This document shows, piece after piece, positions 51,628 through 59,810 of a stretch of 64,000 bases of DNA. Positions within the stretch are counted from its first letter, which is position 1. Every line of letters starts with the position of its first letter. The notes below the pieces were generated by a model. The model was not told the origin of the DNA. It searched no databases and saw only the letters and a list, made by a program, of their open reading frames with translations. Origin of the DNA: Planotetraspora phitsanulokensis (GTDB lineage: Bacteria > Actinomycetota > Actinomycetes > Streptosporangiales > Streptosporangiaceae); assembly GCF_016863295.1 (NCBI RefSeq), contig NZ_BOOP01000025.1:110065-174064 (forward strand), written 5' to 3'. Made by a program: the position numbers and the translations under genes.

Positions 51628-51797
51628 TTAAGATCTTCCGTGCCACGCACGTGCCACATTAAGTTTTTTGATCTTGAGCTTGTCAGCCTCCGTGAATGCT
51701 TGACCGACTGCCTTGGTGATGGCCTGATCGCGATCCTGGGAGGCGTGCAGGTGGATCAGCGCCGCCCGAGGGGACGAGTGACCCGCCCTAGACGGAC
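51628..51797 (-). pseudogene. Tyrosine integrase C-terminal relic 2
   Basis: The minus strand encodes RAGHSSPRAALIHLHASQDR then DQAITKAVGQAFTEADKL before the stop at 51628. It is homologous to relic 1, but the catalytic Tyr of LIYQHAT is His here (LIHLHAS), so this end is inactive as well as truncated. Confidence 0.75.
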
Positions 51798-51882
51798 GTG
51801 CGCTGTTCGGCGACATGGGTTGACGGACCGGTCGAAAGCTAGCATTACGGCGGACAGCTTCCATGATTCCTGAGGGAGACCA

Positions 51883-52491
51883 GTGAGGCGCCTGAACAGA
51901 CGACCCCTGGCGTGGGCGACCGTCGTCCTGGCTCTCGCGGTCGCCGGAGGAGTTTTGCTGGTCCCGCGGTTGTCCGGATCGGATTTGGCGGGCACAGCCC
52001 AAGAACAGGTCATCTCGGTCGACTCTTCGACGCGTACGGCACTCATGGACGCGGCTGACCACTTTCTGGAGACAGACCCCGCTCGCAGCGAATACGGCTA
52101 TCTGGTCAATGAAAAGCCGGCCTTGCATCCCCGGATGTTCTGCCACGAGGACCTCATAGAGGTTCGCCGGAAAGATCCTCAGCTTCTGGTCGGACTCATT
52201 GCCTGGTGCGAAGAACTGGCCCGCTCGGGACACACGCTCGTCGTCGGTACCGGCTATGGCGGACCGCTGCTCTTGACGATGCAGTCGGTGAACGGACGCT
52301 TCATCGTGCAGCACGTCGACGAGCCGACAGACGGTGCCGGGTACGAGTCTTCGACGCGCGCTTTGTTCTCGCCGGAAGGCGCGCCCCGGGCAATAGGGCT
52401 TGAGGGCGCCGGGTCGGACCTGGAAAAGGAAATCTATGCGGAGGCGCGCAGAACTTTCGGCCTGCCGCAGGACGCCGAAGTCGTGTCCTGA
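51883..52491 (+). CDS. Signal-anchored hypothetical protein, island cargo
   Basis: A 202-residue protein starting at GTG 51883, with GAGGGAGA just upstream. Residues 8-30 form a signal or anchor (PLAWATVVLALAVAGGVLLV). The outer domain includes EYGYLVNEKPALHPRMFCHE and TLVVGTGYGGPLLLTMQSVN. It has two Cys (FCHED, AWCEE) that may pair. No family is recognised. It is the only gene of the second tRNA-Gly insertion and is followed by a hairpin. Confidence 0.72.
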   Translation: MRRLNRRPLAWATVVLALAVAGGVLLVPRLSGSDLAGTAQEQVISVDSSTRTALMDAADHFLETDPARSEYGYLVNEKPALHPRMFCHEDLIEVRRKDPQLLVGLIAWCEELARSGHTLVVGTGYGGPLLLTMQSVNGRFIVQHVDEPTDGAGYESSTRALFSPEGAPRAIGLEGAGSDLEKEIYAEARRTFGLPQDAEVVS

Positions 52492-52517
52492 CTCGGGGTC
52501 AGTGTCATAGGCCTACT

Positions 52518-52537
52518 GACCTGCGCATCAGCAGGTC
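52518..52537 (+). terminator. Hairpin after the 51883 gene
   Basis: GACCTGC (52518-52524) and GCAGGTC (52531-52537) form a seven-pair stem with a six-base loop, 26 bases past the stop codon. Confidence 0.55.
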
Positions 52538-52554
52538 ACGCGAGTGCGGCCCGA

Positions 52555-52649
52555 AGTCTTCCAAACTGGCTACGCGGGTTCGATTCCCGTCGTCCGCTCT
52601 CAGCGTGAAAGGCCAGGCCATCCCGTACGGGAAGCCTGGCCTTCGTGAT
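52555..52649 (+). repeat. att copy 3 with duplicated terminator
   Basis: Bases 52555-52601 copy 47 bases of the tRNA-Gly 3' part, and the terminator hairpin follows (GGCCAGGC/GCCTGGCC). It forms the right end of the integration zone. The XRE regulator at 52652 ends immediately beyond it. Confidence 0.92.
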
Positions 52650-52651
52650 GT

Positions 52652-53542
52652 TCACCGGAAGTTGCGGATCGTCCGTACTTCGTCATGTTTCTTCGGCGTG
52701 CTCCCATGAGCCGCCCGGTCGGGCCGTGCATGGATCGCTCTCAGCCGCGAGAGGGCCTGCTCGGACGGGCTGCCCGGCTCGGTCTGGAAGACGACGAGTC
52801 TCTGGCTCGGAGCGCTCTCGACGGTGAACGACTGATAGCGAATGGTCAGGTCGCCGACCCCCGAGTGGTGCACGTATATGGGGTAGCCAGTATCAGTCCA
52901 TACTTCGCATTTAGCCCATATGCGACGAAAGTCCTCGCTTTCGCGTGAGAGCTCCTCGACCAGTTCGACGAGGGCCGAGCCCGGGTCCTTCCCCGTCTCG
53001 GAGCGCAGATGAGCCACCCTGGATCTGGCCTGCTCCTCCCAGTTCACCCACAACTCGCGAATCCTGGGCTCCAGAAAGGTCAGGCGCATGATGTTGTCGG
53101 CGTGCGCCAGGCCGTCGTGGAAGGCGCCGATCAACGAGTTCTGGGCCAGCACGTCCAGCAGTTGATTGACCACGAGCGCCGGTTTGTCGCTCCAGCTGTC
53201 GAGGAGTCGCAACACGTCCGGATGAACCCGGTCCGTACTCTCGGGACGCCGGCGATCGCATGTCGAGTGTGCGAGAGCGTGAAGGTGGTGGGCGGCCTCG
53301 GGATTAAGTTGAAGAGCCCGTGCGAGGGCGTCCAGCACCTGGTCCGACGGACTGAGCTCCCGGCCCTGCTCGAGTCGCGTGTAGTAGTCGCAACTGACAC
53401 CGGCCAGCATCGCCACCTCCTCGCGGCGGAGGCCGGGCGTCTTACGGCGATCACCCGTGTACGCGAGCCCCACCTGATCGATGGTCGTGAGTTGGCGTCG
53501 AGCGCGCAGAAACTGACCCAGACGACTTCTCATGTCGCGCAT
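52652..53542 (-). CDS. XRE regulator with MmyB-like ligand-binding domain
   Basis: A 296-residue paralogue of the 43803 gene. The HTH is LRREEVAMLAGVSCDYYTRL, then EQGRELSPSDQVLDALARAL. The MmyB-like domain includes HPDVLRLLDSWSDKPALVVN and LSRESEDFRRIWAKCEV. The ATG at 53542 lacks a ribosome site, while TTGACT lies close upstream, so the mRNA may be leaderless. The last codons abut att copy 3, so the insertion may have changed its 3' end; the C-terminal tail after PGSPSEQALSRLRAIHA is longer than that of the paralogue. Confidence 0.88.
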   Translation of the reverse strand: MRDMRSRLGQFLRARRQLTTIDQVGLAYTGDRRKTPGLRREEVAMLAGVSCDYYTRLEQGRELSPSDQVLDALARALQLNPEAAHHLHALAHSTCDRRRPESTDRVHPDVLRLLDSWSDKPALVVNQLLDVLAQNSLIGAFHDGLAHADNIMRLTFLEPRIRELWVNWEEQARSRVAHLRSETGKDPGSALVELVEELSRESEDFRRIWAKCEVWTDTGYPIYVHHSGVGDLTIRYQSFTVESAPSQRLVVFQTEPGSPSEQALSRLRAIHARPDRAAHGSTPKKHDEVRTIRNFR

Positions 53543-53604
53543 AGTAGGAAAAGTCAAGTCAAGAGCGCGCAAAACGCAACAACCGGCGGGCGGGGGACGG
53601 AAGG

Positions 53605-54084
53605 TCAGGAGACGGTGTGCGGCGCCAACTCTTCCCGGTACGACGACGGCGCCTGTTCGACGCGGGCCAGGCCCAAGCCGAGCTGGGTGTACATCTCCAG
53701 CTGATCGAAGTATTCCCGGTGTGTGGTGATCCTGCCGTTCTCGACGAACGAGGCGCAGGCTCCGCGGATGGTGATGCGGCGACCGGTTCCTTCCAGTTCG
53801 CTCCCGTCCGGCAGCAGGAAGGGTCCCGTATGGGTGCCGGTGGCCACCCACTCCGCGACCATGGGAGCGTCGGTGTCGGATACCTCGTTCCACGTCGTCA
53901 GGGTGAAGTCCGGGAACCCCTTGAACAGCTGCTCGTACAGCCAGGCGATCTGCTCACGCCCCTCAGCCACGCCCGACGGCGAGACGACGACGGCGTCCGG
54001 GCTGAAGTACTCGAGCGCCCGATTCACGTCGTGAGCGTTGATCGCATCGGCCAACTGGTGCTTGACGCCCCAGGGACTAGACAT
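53605..54084 (-). CDS. SnoaL-like ester cyclase/NTF2 family protein
   Basis: A 159-residue protein of the SnoaL-like group: HQLADAINAHDVNRALEYFS, EGREQIAWLYEQLFKGFPDF and GRRITIRGACASFVENGRIT. The pattern GFPDFTLT and GACASFVENGRI is typical of ester-cyclase-like NTF2 proteins. MmyB-type regulators are often next to genes of this kind, and here the regulator at 52652 lies just downstream on the same strand. The start ATG 54084 is preferred to 54090. Confidence 0.88.
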   Translation of the reverse strand: MSSPWGVKHQLADAINAHDVNRALEYFSPDAVVVSPSGVAEGREQIAWLYEQLFKGFPDFTLTTWNEVSDTDAPMVAEWVATGTHTGPFLLPDGSELEGTGRRITIRGACASFVENGRITTHREYFDQLEMYTQLGLGLARVEQAPSSYREELAPHTVS

Positions 54085-54346
54085 GACCACGACCCTCCGA
54101 TGGTCGGAACATCGACTTCACTTCTGTTTACCCCGCGAGTCATCAGCCGCTGATCACGACGGTGTCGCGTGCACGCCATGGAACATGCCGAGGCTTCCCG
54201 ATCGGCCCATGTCGAGGCCAACGAGGTAAAGGGCGACCACGGTGTGAGGATCGCTGTCGCACTCTGCGTGAGCGCCGCCCGGCGCCGGCCCGGACGGCCG
54301 CGAAAGGGCGGCCGGGCGTCATCCCAGCTCGATGAGCAGGCGACCG

Positions 54347-54700
54347 TCAGTCGAGCGGTTCGAGGAACTCCAGACGGTTGCCGTGAGGGTCCGCGCTGTA
54401 GAAACGGCGCATTCCCGGAAAGTCGTCGTCGAAGACGACGGCGTACCCGGCATCGCGCAGCCGCCCGGCCCAGCGGTCGATGTCGCGGACCAGGAGACCG
54501 GGATGCGCCTTCCGGGCGGGACGGAAGTCGGCTTCGACGCCCAGATGGAGCTCGATGCCGTGGCCGCGGAACCAGCAACCGCCACGCGCGGCGAGCACAG
54601 GAGGCTTGGGAATCTCGGCCAGACCGAGGACGCCTCCGTAGAAGGCCCTGAGGGCGGGTTCGCTTCCGGCGGGACAGGCCAACTGAACGTGGTGCAGCAC
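54347..54700 (-). CDS. VOC/glyoxalase-superfamily protein
   Basis: A 117-residue protein: MLHHVQLACPAGSEPALRAF then YGGVLGLAEIPKP, CWFRGHGIELHLGVE, and FYSADPHGNRLEFLEP. His and Glu residues match the metal ligands of the fold. Substrate unknown. A GC-rich hairpin (CGGCCGC/GGGCGGCCG) around 54293-54320 lies beyond the stop on this strand and may act as a terminator. Confidence 0.9.
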   Translation of the reverse strand: MLHHVQLACPAGSEPALRAFYGGVLGLAEIPKPPVLAARGGCWFRGHGIELHLGVEADFRPARKAHPGLLVRDIDRWAGRLRDAGYAVVFDDDFPGMRRFYSADPHGNRLEFLEPLD

Positions 54701-54782
54701 CCGGACACCCCTCTTTATATCTTGATGTAAAGATACTTCATCAAGTAAGAGGAGTCGTCGCGTACGCGCGGGAAAGGGAGGA

Positions 54783-55262
54783 TCAGCCGGTGGCGCGGAA
54801 GAGAGCCCAGACGGCCTTGCCGCCGTGGTCGAGCGCGTCCCAGCCCCACGCCTGGCTGTAGGTCTCGACGATGTAGAGCCCGCGGCCGTTCTCCGAGATG
54901 AAGTCGGGCTCCTTGGGGCAGGGGACCTCGTCGCTCGGGTCCGACACCGCGAGCAGTACGTGGGGGGAGATGTGCACCAGTATCAGGGTTATCGGGTGCT
55001 CGTCCGGCCTGAGCGCCGGATACAGAGAGTAACGAACCGCGTTGGTCACGAGCTCGGAGACGACCAGGGCCGCGTCGTCGCTCAACTCCGCGAAGCCCCA
55101 CTGCGCGAGTGTCGACCTGGTGACGTCCCGGGCGGTCTTCACGGAGTCGGCCTGGGGCCGGAGTAAGCAGGTTGTGGTCTCGGAGTCCGCTGCGGACTGG
55201 ATGAATCGACCGAAGCCCACTTCGCGGGTCAACTGTCCGGCGGATTCGGGCTTATCCGGCAT
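54783..55262 (-). CDS. RsbW-like ATP-binding protein (anti-sigma kinase type)
   Basis: A 159-residue GHKL ATPase. The N box is DDAALVVSELVTNAVRYSLY, the G1 region VLLAVSDPSDEVP, and ENGRGLYIVETYSQAWGW holds the G2 Gly residues. Single-domain proteins of this type are abundant in filamentous actinobacteria, commonly encoded next to an XRE/DUF5753 gene, as here (divergent at 55538). Some act as anti-sigma kinases; most are uncharacterised. Confidence 0.9.
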   Translation of the reverse strand: MPDKPESAGQLTREVGFGRFIQSAADSETTTCLLRPQADSVKTARDVTRSTLAQWGFAELSDDAALVVSELVTNAVRYSLYPALRPDEHPITLILVHISPHVLLAVSDPSDEVPCPKEPDFISENGRGLYIVETYSQAWGWDALDHGGKAVWALFRATG

Positions 55263-55296
55263 GCTGCCCGTACCTCCCGCTGGTCAGTTCCGAGGA

Positions 55297-55376
55297 TGGT
55301 GCATGTTTGGCCCAATATGCACCAAGTCATCATGGATCACTGACGAGCCTCGCTGCAAGACCCAAATGCACGTGCA
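55297..55376. promoter_or_regulatory. TGCA-based inverted repeats in the XRE/HATPase divergent promoter
   Basis: TGGTGCAT (55297-55304) and ATGCACCA (55317-55324) form a perfect eight-base inverted repeat with a 12-base spacer that itself contains TTGG/CCAA. The palindrome TGCACGTGCA follows at 55367-55376, and further GTGCA half-sites lie up to 55400. The gap separates divergent HATPase and XRE genes, so autoregulation by the XRE protein is a reasonable inference. Confidence 0.45.
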
Positions 55377-55537
55377 GCTGGCGCGTGCAAGTGCGTGCAG
55401 GCGTACTGGCGAGTAAATAGGACACGGAGATCAGACCTTGTCATCATGGCCAGAAGTGGTGACACTGTGTGGGCTGGGGGTGTCGTGCGGGACTTCCCTT
55501 TGGACGCAGAGGGCCGAGTCGAGAGGGAGGCGCCGTG

Positions 55538-56401
55538 ATGCAGATCCAGCCTGGATCGGGCCCGACGGCGCTCCGCATCCTCCTGGGATCGCAACTTCGC
55601 CGGCTCCGCGAGAACAAGGGCATCACCCGAGACGAGGCGGGTCAGACGATCCGCTGTTCCGAATCCAAGATCAGCCGGATGGAGCTCGGCCGGGTCGGCT
55701 TCAAGGGGCGCGACGTGTCCGACCTGCTCAGCCTCTACGGAGTCGAGGACGAGGAGACTCGGACGGTCGTCATGGACCTCGTGGAGAAGGCCAACGAGCC
55801 CGGCTGGTGGTACCGGTTCAGCGACCTGCTGCCCTCCTGGTTCCAGGCCTACGTCGGCCTGGAGGAGGCGGCCCAGCGCATCCGCACCTATGAGGTCCAG
55901 TTCGTCCCGGGCCTGCTGCAGACCAAGGAGTACGCCCGGGCGGTCATCACGGCGGGTGCCGTGGGCGCCGCGCCCGAGGAGATCTCCCGGCGGGTCGACC
56001 TGCGGCTTGAGCGCCAGCGCGTCCTCGACGGGGACAGCAGCCCGAGGTTCTGGGCGGTGATCGACGAGGCGGCCCTGCGCCGGCCGATCGGCGGCGTCGA
56101 GGTCATGCGCGGTCAGATCCAGCACCTCATCGACCTGATGAACCAGCCCAACATCACGATCCAGGTCATGCCGTTCAGCTACGGAGGACACGCCGCGGAG
56201 GGCGGCGCCTTCAGCATCCTGAGATTCGGCGACCCGGAACTCCCCGACATCGTCTACGTGGAGCAGCTCGCGAGCGCCCTCTATCTCGACAAACGCGATG
56301 AGGTGGATCGCTACAGCGAGGTCATGGAGCGGCTGTGCGCGGTCAGCACGACCCCCGTGGAGACGGTGGACCTGCTCGAGCAGATCATGACGGATCTCTG
56401 A
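55538..56401 (+). CDS. XRE-family regulator with DUF5753
   Basis: A 287-residue regulator. The N-terminal HTH (LRILLGSQLRRLRENKGITR, DEAGQTIRCSESKISRMELG) is followed by the C-terminal DUF5753 domain (about 95-280: YEVQFVPGLLQTKEYARAVI, GGHAAEGGAFSILRFGDPEL PDIVYVEQL). Proteins of this WhiJ-like family often pair with small DUF397 proteins and RsbW-like ATPases; here the ATPase is divergent, but no DUF397 gene is seen. GAGAGGGAGG lies seven bases before ATG 55538; GTG 55535 is an alternative. Confidence 0.92.
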   Translation: MQIQPGSGPTALRILLGSQLRRLRENKGITRDEAGQTIRCSESKISRMELGRVGFKGRDVSDLLSLYGVEDEETRTVVMDLVEKANEPGWWYRFSDLLPSWFQAYVGLEEAAQRIRTYEVQFVPGLLQTKEYARAVITAGAVGAAPEEISRRVDLRLERQRVLDGDSSPRFWAVIDEAALRRPIGGVEVMRGQIQHLIDLMNQPNITIQVMPFSYGGHAAEGGAFSILRFGDPELPDIVYVEQLASALYLDKRDEVDRYSEVMERLCAVSTTPVETVDLLEQIMTDL

Positions 56402-56521
56402 TCAGTCGCTCCAGGGCATCTGTCTGTTCTAGACTGCCCTTGGCGCTGGACAGCCGCCACACTGCAGCATGCCCAAGGCGTGCGCGATGGCGACGGTGCT
56501 TCCTGTGCCGCTCACGTGGGC

Positions 56522-56536
56522 GCGGCGCGCGTTAAG
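56522..56536 (+). promoter_or_regulatory. Shared 15-base element upstream of tig
   Basis: GCGGCGCGCGTTAAG, 63 bases before the tig start, is repeated exactly at 58252-58266, 46 bases before clpP1. It may contain a common -10 region (GTTAAG) or a regulator site. Confidence 0.45.
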
Positions 56537-56599
56537 TGCCGCGGTTGCCGTGCACGACGCGCCCGCGATCACCAGATGCTGGATCAAGGAGACCACCCC

Positions 56600-57976
56600 G
56601 TGAAGACCGCTGTCGAGGAGCTCAGCCCTACTCGGGTCAGGCTCACCGTCGAGGTGCCGTTCAAGGAGCTCGAGCCGAGCCTGCAGGCTGCATACAAGAA
56701 GGTCGCGCAGCAGGTCCGCGTCCCCGGCTTCCGCCCCGGCAAGGTGCCGGCCCGGATCATCGAGCAGCGCTTCGGCCGCGCGGTGGTTCTCGAGGAGACC
56801 CTGAACGACGCCCTGCCCAAGCTGTACGGCCAGGCCGTCGACGAGAGCGACGTCTTTCCCGTGGCGCAGCCCGAGATCGAAGTCACCAAGATCGAGGACG
56901 GCGAGCAGGTCGAGTTCACGGCCGAGGTCGACGTCCGCCCGAACTTCGACGTGCCTGACTACGACGGCCTGGAGGTCGTCGTCGACGCCGTCGAGGTGAC
57001 CGACGAGGACATCGACACGCAGATCGACGCGCTGCGCCAGCGCTTCGCCACGCTGACGGGCGTCGAGCGGCCCGCAGGCAGCGGCGACTACGTCGTGATG
57101 GACCTGCGCGCCGAGATCGACGGCCGGAACCTCGACGAGCAGCAGGCCGCCGACGTGTCCTACGAGGTGGGCGCCGGCTCGGTGCTCCAGGGCCTCGACG
57201 ACGCCCTCGAGGGCATGGCCGCCGACGACGAGAAGACCTTCCGCACCACCCTGGTCGGCGGTGAGAACGCCGGCGAGGAGGCCGACGTGATCATCAACGT
57301 CAAGTCGGTCAAGGAGAAGGTCCTGCCCGAGCTCGACGACGAGTTCGCCCAGCTGGCCAGCGAGTTCGACACCCTGGACGAGCTGAAGGCCAGCATCAGC
57401 GAGCAGGCGCGCCGCAACAAGCTCATCGAGCAGGTCATGCAGGCCCGCGACAAGGCCCTCGAGAATCTGCTCGGCCAGATCGACATCCCGCTGCCCGACA
57501 GCGCGCTCAAGGCGGAGATCGACGCTCGCAAGCACAACCTCGAGCACCAGATCGCCGACAGCGGGCTCAGCCGCGAGGCGTACTTCCGGCTCTACCAGAC
57601 CACCGAGGACGACCAGTTCGCGGAGTTCGAGGAGACGTCCGCGAGGGCGCTGAAGACCGGGTTCGTCCTCGACAAGATCGTGAAGGCCGAGGACATCAAC
57701 GTCAACGAGCAGGAGCTCACCGACTTCGTCGTCCGCCGCGCCATGCAGATGGGCGTCGCCCCGAACACGCTGGCCCAGCACCTGGCCGACAACGACCAGC
57801 TCACGCTGGCCATGATGGAGATCGTCAGGGACAAGGCCAAGACCGTGGTCGGGGACGCCGCCAAGGTGACCGACGGCGAGGGCAACGAGATCGACCTCAA
57901 GGCCATCTACGCCGAGCTCGACGCGGACCAGGCCAAGAACCAGGCCGCGGAGCAGGAGGAGCCGGCGGAGGCCTGA
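56600..57976 (+). CDS. tig: Trigger factor
   Basis: A 458-residue ribosome-associated chaperone and prolyl isomerase. The ribosome-binding signature is GFRPGKVPARII near 43-54. The FKBP-like domain spans about 155-240 (GDYVVMDLRAEIDGR, GAGSVLQGLDDALEGM), and the C-terminal chaperone arms follow, ending in an acidic tail (QAAEQEEPAEA). The GTG at 56600 has AAGGAG eight bases upstream; the longer frame from 56480 is rejected. It heads the tig, clpP1, clpP2, clpX series, a conserved protein quality-control locus. Confidence 0.96.
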   Translation: MKTAVEELSPTRVRLTVEVPFKELEPSLQAAYKKVAQQVRVPGFRPGKVPARIIEQRFGRAVVLEETLNDALPKLYGQAVDESDVFPVAQPEIEVTKIEDGEQVEFTAEVDVRPNFDVPDYDGLEVVVDAVEVTDEDIDTQIDALRQRFATLTGVERPAGSGDYVVMDLRAEIDGRNLDEQQAADVSYEVGAGSVLQGLDDALEGMAADDEKTFRTTLVGGENAGEEADVIINVKSVKEKVLPELDDEFAQLASEFDTLDELKASISEQARRNKLIEQVMQARDKALENLLGQIDIPLPDSALKAEIDARKHNLEHQIADSGLSREAYFRLYQTTEDDQFAEFEETSARALKTGFVLDKIVKAEDINVNEQELTDFVVRRAMQMGVAPNTLAQHLADNDQLTLAMMEIVRDKAKTVVGDAAKVTDGEGNEIDLKAIYAELDADQAKNQAAEQEEPAEA

Positions 57977-58019
57977 TCACCGGCCTCCGCAGGACGTCCG
58001 ATCCACGAACGGGTCACGA

Positions 58020-58051
58020 CCCCCGGCGCACCTCGGTGCCCCGGGGGTTTT
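58020..58051 (+). terminator. Intrinsic terminator after tig
   Basis: CCCCCGG (58020-58026) pairs with CCGGGGG (58041-58047), and the inner GCACC/GGTGC arms extend the stem. TTTT follows at 58048-58051. It lies about 44 bases past the tig stop and separates tig from the clp genes. Confidence 0.88.
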
Positions 58052-58210
58052 CCCTTGCCGGGTCAAAATCCGCGCAAATTCCTCGGGGTACGGCAGGCCG
58101 CGGCTTTGCCGTACGAACCTCGGGACGGTCGTCCCCGATGCCCCGGTTCCGCCCGATCCCGGGGCTGTCCCGGGCGGGGCGGCCGGGCGGTGATCCACGC
58201 GGTGAGCATG

Positions 58211-58221
58211 CGCCGTCAGCG
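58211..58221 (-). promoter_or_regulatory. ClgR-like box upstream of clpP1
   Basis: On the minus strand the site reads CGCTGACGGCG, which fits the CGCYNANRGCG core that I recall for the actinobacterial ClgR activator. ClgR is known to induce clpP1P2 under stress. It lies about 92 bases upstream of the clpP1 start. Confidence 0.55.
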
Positions 58222-58251
58222 AACAGCCGGACGAGGAGGCATGACCTGTCT

Positions 58252-58266
58252 GCGGCGCGCGTTAAG
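58252..58266 (+). promoter_or_regulatory. Shared 15-base element upstream of clpP1
   Basis: GCGGCGCGCGTTAAG, identical to 56522-56536 upstream of tig. It sits 31 bases downstream of the ClgR-like box and 46 bases before the clpP1 GTG, a good position for a promoter -10 region. Confidence 0.5.
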
Positions 58267-58312
58267 GTCACAAGCAAAGCCAATCGATTACGACGCATCG
58301 GAAGGTGACGCT

Positions 58313-58957
58313 GTGACCAGCCCGCCGACCTTCTTCCCGCACGCCACCTCCGGCTTCGAGGCGCGTGGCCGTGAGGACGGCTCGTTCCGCCTTGAGGACC
58401 AGCTCTACCAGCGGCTGCTGCGAGAGCGCATCGTGGTCCTCGGTACCCAGGTTTCCGACGAGGTGGCCAACCGCCTCTGTGCCGAGTTGCTCCTTCTGGC
58501 CGCCGATGACCCCAACCGGGACATCTGGCTCTACATCAACTCCCCGGGCGGCTCGGTGACGTCCGGCATGGCGATTTACGACATGATGGAGTACGTACCG
58601 AACGACGTGTGCACGGTCGCTATGGGCCTGGCCGCGTCGATGGGGCAGTTCCTGCTCTGCGCCGGTGCTCCGGGCAAGCGCTACGCGCTGCCGAACGCTC
58701 GGATCATGATGCACCAGCCGTCGGGCGGCATCGGGGGTACCGCGGCTGACATCGCGATCCAGGCCGAGCAGATGCTCTACGTGAAGAAGACCCTTGCGGA
58801 GCGGATCGCGTTCCACACGGGCCAGCCGCTCGACCAGATCGAGCGCGACTCTGACCGCGACCGCTGGTTCACGGCCGAAGAGGCCAAGGACTACGGCTTC
58901 ATCGATCACGTCGTGCGCAGCGCCCGGCAGGTGCCCTCTGAGGGCGCCGTCTCATGA
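58313..58957 (+). CDS. clpP1: ATP-dependent Clp protease proteolytic subunit 1
   Basis: A 214-residue serine peptidase subunit. The triad is Ser109 (GLAASMGQF), His134 (MMHQPSGG) and Asp183 ([10 protein letters not shown]). Actinobacterial ClpP1 assembles with ClpP2 into a mixed 14-mer that works with ClpX or ClpC. I chose GTG 58313 (GAAGGTGA upstream). A GTG-to-ATG extension at ATG 58241 is in frame but would cover the promoter-like element. The gene overlaps clpP2 by ATGA. Confidence 0.96.
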   Translation: MTSPPTFFPHATSGFEARGREDGSFRLEDQLYQRLLRERIVVLGTQVSDEVANRLCAELLLLAADDPNRDIWLYINSPGGSVTSGMAIYDMMEYVPNDVCTVAMGLAASMGQFLLCAGAPGKRYALPNARIMMHQPSGGIGGTAADIAIQAEQMLYVKKTLAERIAFHTGQPLDQIERDSDRDRWFTAEEAKDYGFIDHVVRSARQVPSEGAVS

Positions 58958-59616
58958 GTGGAGCTTCCCAAGTGAGTGAGCTGATCAGGCCGGGAGACAT
59001 CAACGGCCGCTACGTTCTCCCTTCGTTCGTCGAGCGCACCTCGTACGGCGTGAAGGAGATGAACCCGTACAACAAGCTGTTCGAGGACCGCATCATCTTC
59101 CTCGGCGTGCAGATCGACGACGCCTCCGCGAACGACGTCATGGCCCAGCTCCTGACGCTGGAGTCGCTCGACCCCGATCGCGACATCAACATCTACATCA
59201 ACTCGCCCGGCGGGTCGTTCACCGCCATGACGGCGATCTACGACACGATGCAGTTCGTCCGTCCGGAGATCCAGACGGTCTGCCTGGGCCAGGCGGCGTC
59301 CGCCGCCGCGGTCCTGCTGGCCGGCGGAACCCCGGGCAAGCGGTTCGCGCTGCCGAACGCTCGCGTCCTGATCCACCAGCCCTCCACCGAGGGCGGCGGC
59401 CAGGGAAGCGACATCGAGATCCAGGCTCGTGAGATCCTGCGTATGCGATCCCTGCTCGAGGAGATCGTGGCCAAGCACTCGGGCAAGGCGCCCGAGGAGG
59501 TGCGCAAGGACATCGAGCGCGACAAGATTCTCAGCGCCGCTGAGGCGAAGGCGTACGGGCTGGTGGACGACATCATCCCGTCGCGGAAGAAGCGCGCGGC
59601 GGCGATCGCTTCCTGA
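58954..59616 (+). CDS. clpP2: ATP-dependent Clp protease proteolytic subunit 2
   Basis: A 220-residue paralogue with the triad Ser116 (GQAASAAAV), His141 ([10 protein letters not shown]) and Asp190 (DIERDKILS). The ATG overlaps the clpP1 TGA, so the two subunits are translationally coupled, fitting their joint assembly. The N-terminus ([20 protein letters not shown]) and the basic C-terminal tail ([11 protein letters not shown]) are typical of actinobacterial ClpP2. Confidence 0.96.
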   Translation: MSGASQVSELIRPGDINGRYVLPSFVERTSYGVKEMNPYNKLFEDRIIFLGVQIDDASANDVMAQLLTLESLDPDRDINIYINSPGGSFTAMTAIYDTMQFVRPEIQTVCLGQAASAAAVLLAGGTPGKRFALPNARVLIHQPSTEGGGQGSDIEIQAREILRMRSLLEEIVAKHSGKAPEEVRKDIERDKILSAAEAKAYGLVDDIIPSRKKRAAAIAS

Positions 59617-59626
59617 GAAGGTTGAC

Positions 59627-59662
59627 GCACCGGATGGTGCCCAATTCGGCACCTTCCGGTGC
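59627..59662 (+). terminator. Hairpin after clpP2
   Basis: GCACCGGATGGTGCC (59627-59641) and GGCACCTTCCGGTGC (59648-59662) pair over 15 positions with a single T-T mismatch and a six-base loop. It begins ten bases past the clpP2 stop and has no T-run. It probably ends the clpP1P2 transcript before clpX. Confidence 0.75.
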
Positions 59663-59810
59663 GACTCACCGCTAGGGGGCTCACTGAGGGCTCAGAAGAC
59701 GGTAACGTCGAAACCTGAGCGGGCAGACGTTTTCGCGCCGGAGCACGAGTCGAGGCGCGGACGGTAGCGACCGCGGCGGCAGGGCGGTCCCACGCAAAGG
59801 AGTATCTGGG

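Larger units (their letters stand above)
48614..52601 (+). mobile_element. Two serial, decayed insertions at the tRNA-Gly gene
   Basis: The tRNA-Gly 3' part at 48614-48660 recurs as direct repeats at 51523-51566 and 52555-52601. Each of the first two copies is followed by a minus-strand C-terminal integrase relic. This is the layout of two site-specific elements inserted one after the other, about 2.9 kb and 1.0 kb long. Both have lost an intact integrase and replication or transfer genes, and so are stranded. Cargo: genes at 49185, 49943, 50432, 50590 and 50864 in the first, and 51883 in the second. Confidence 0.85.

Noticed and set aside
58241..58312. Longer ClpP1 starting at ATG 58241
   Set aside because: The ribosome site would be one base from the ATG, and the extension covers a promoter-like element; GTG 58313 fits the family length.
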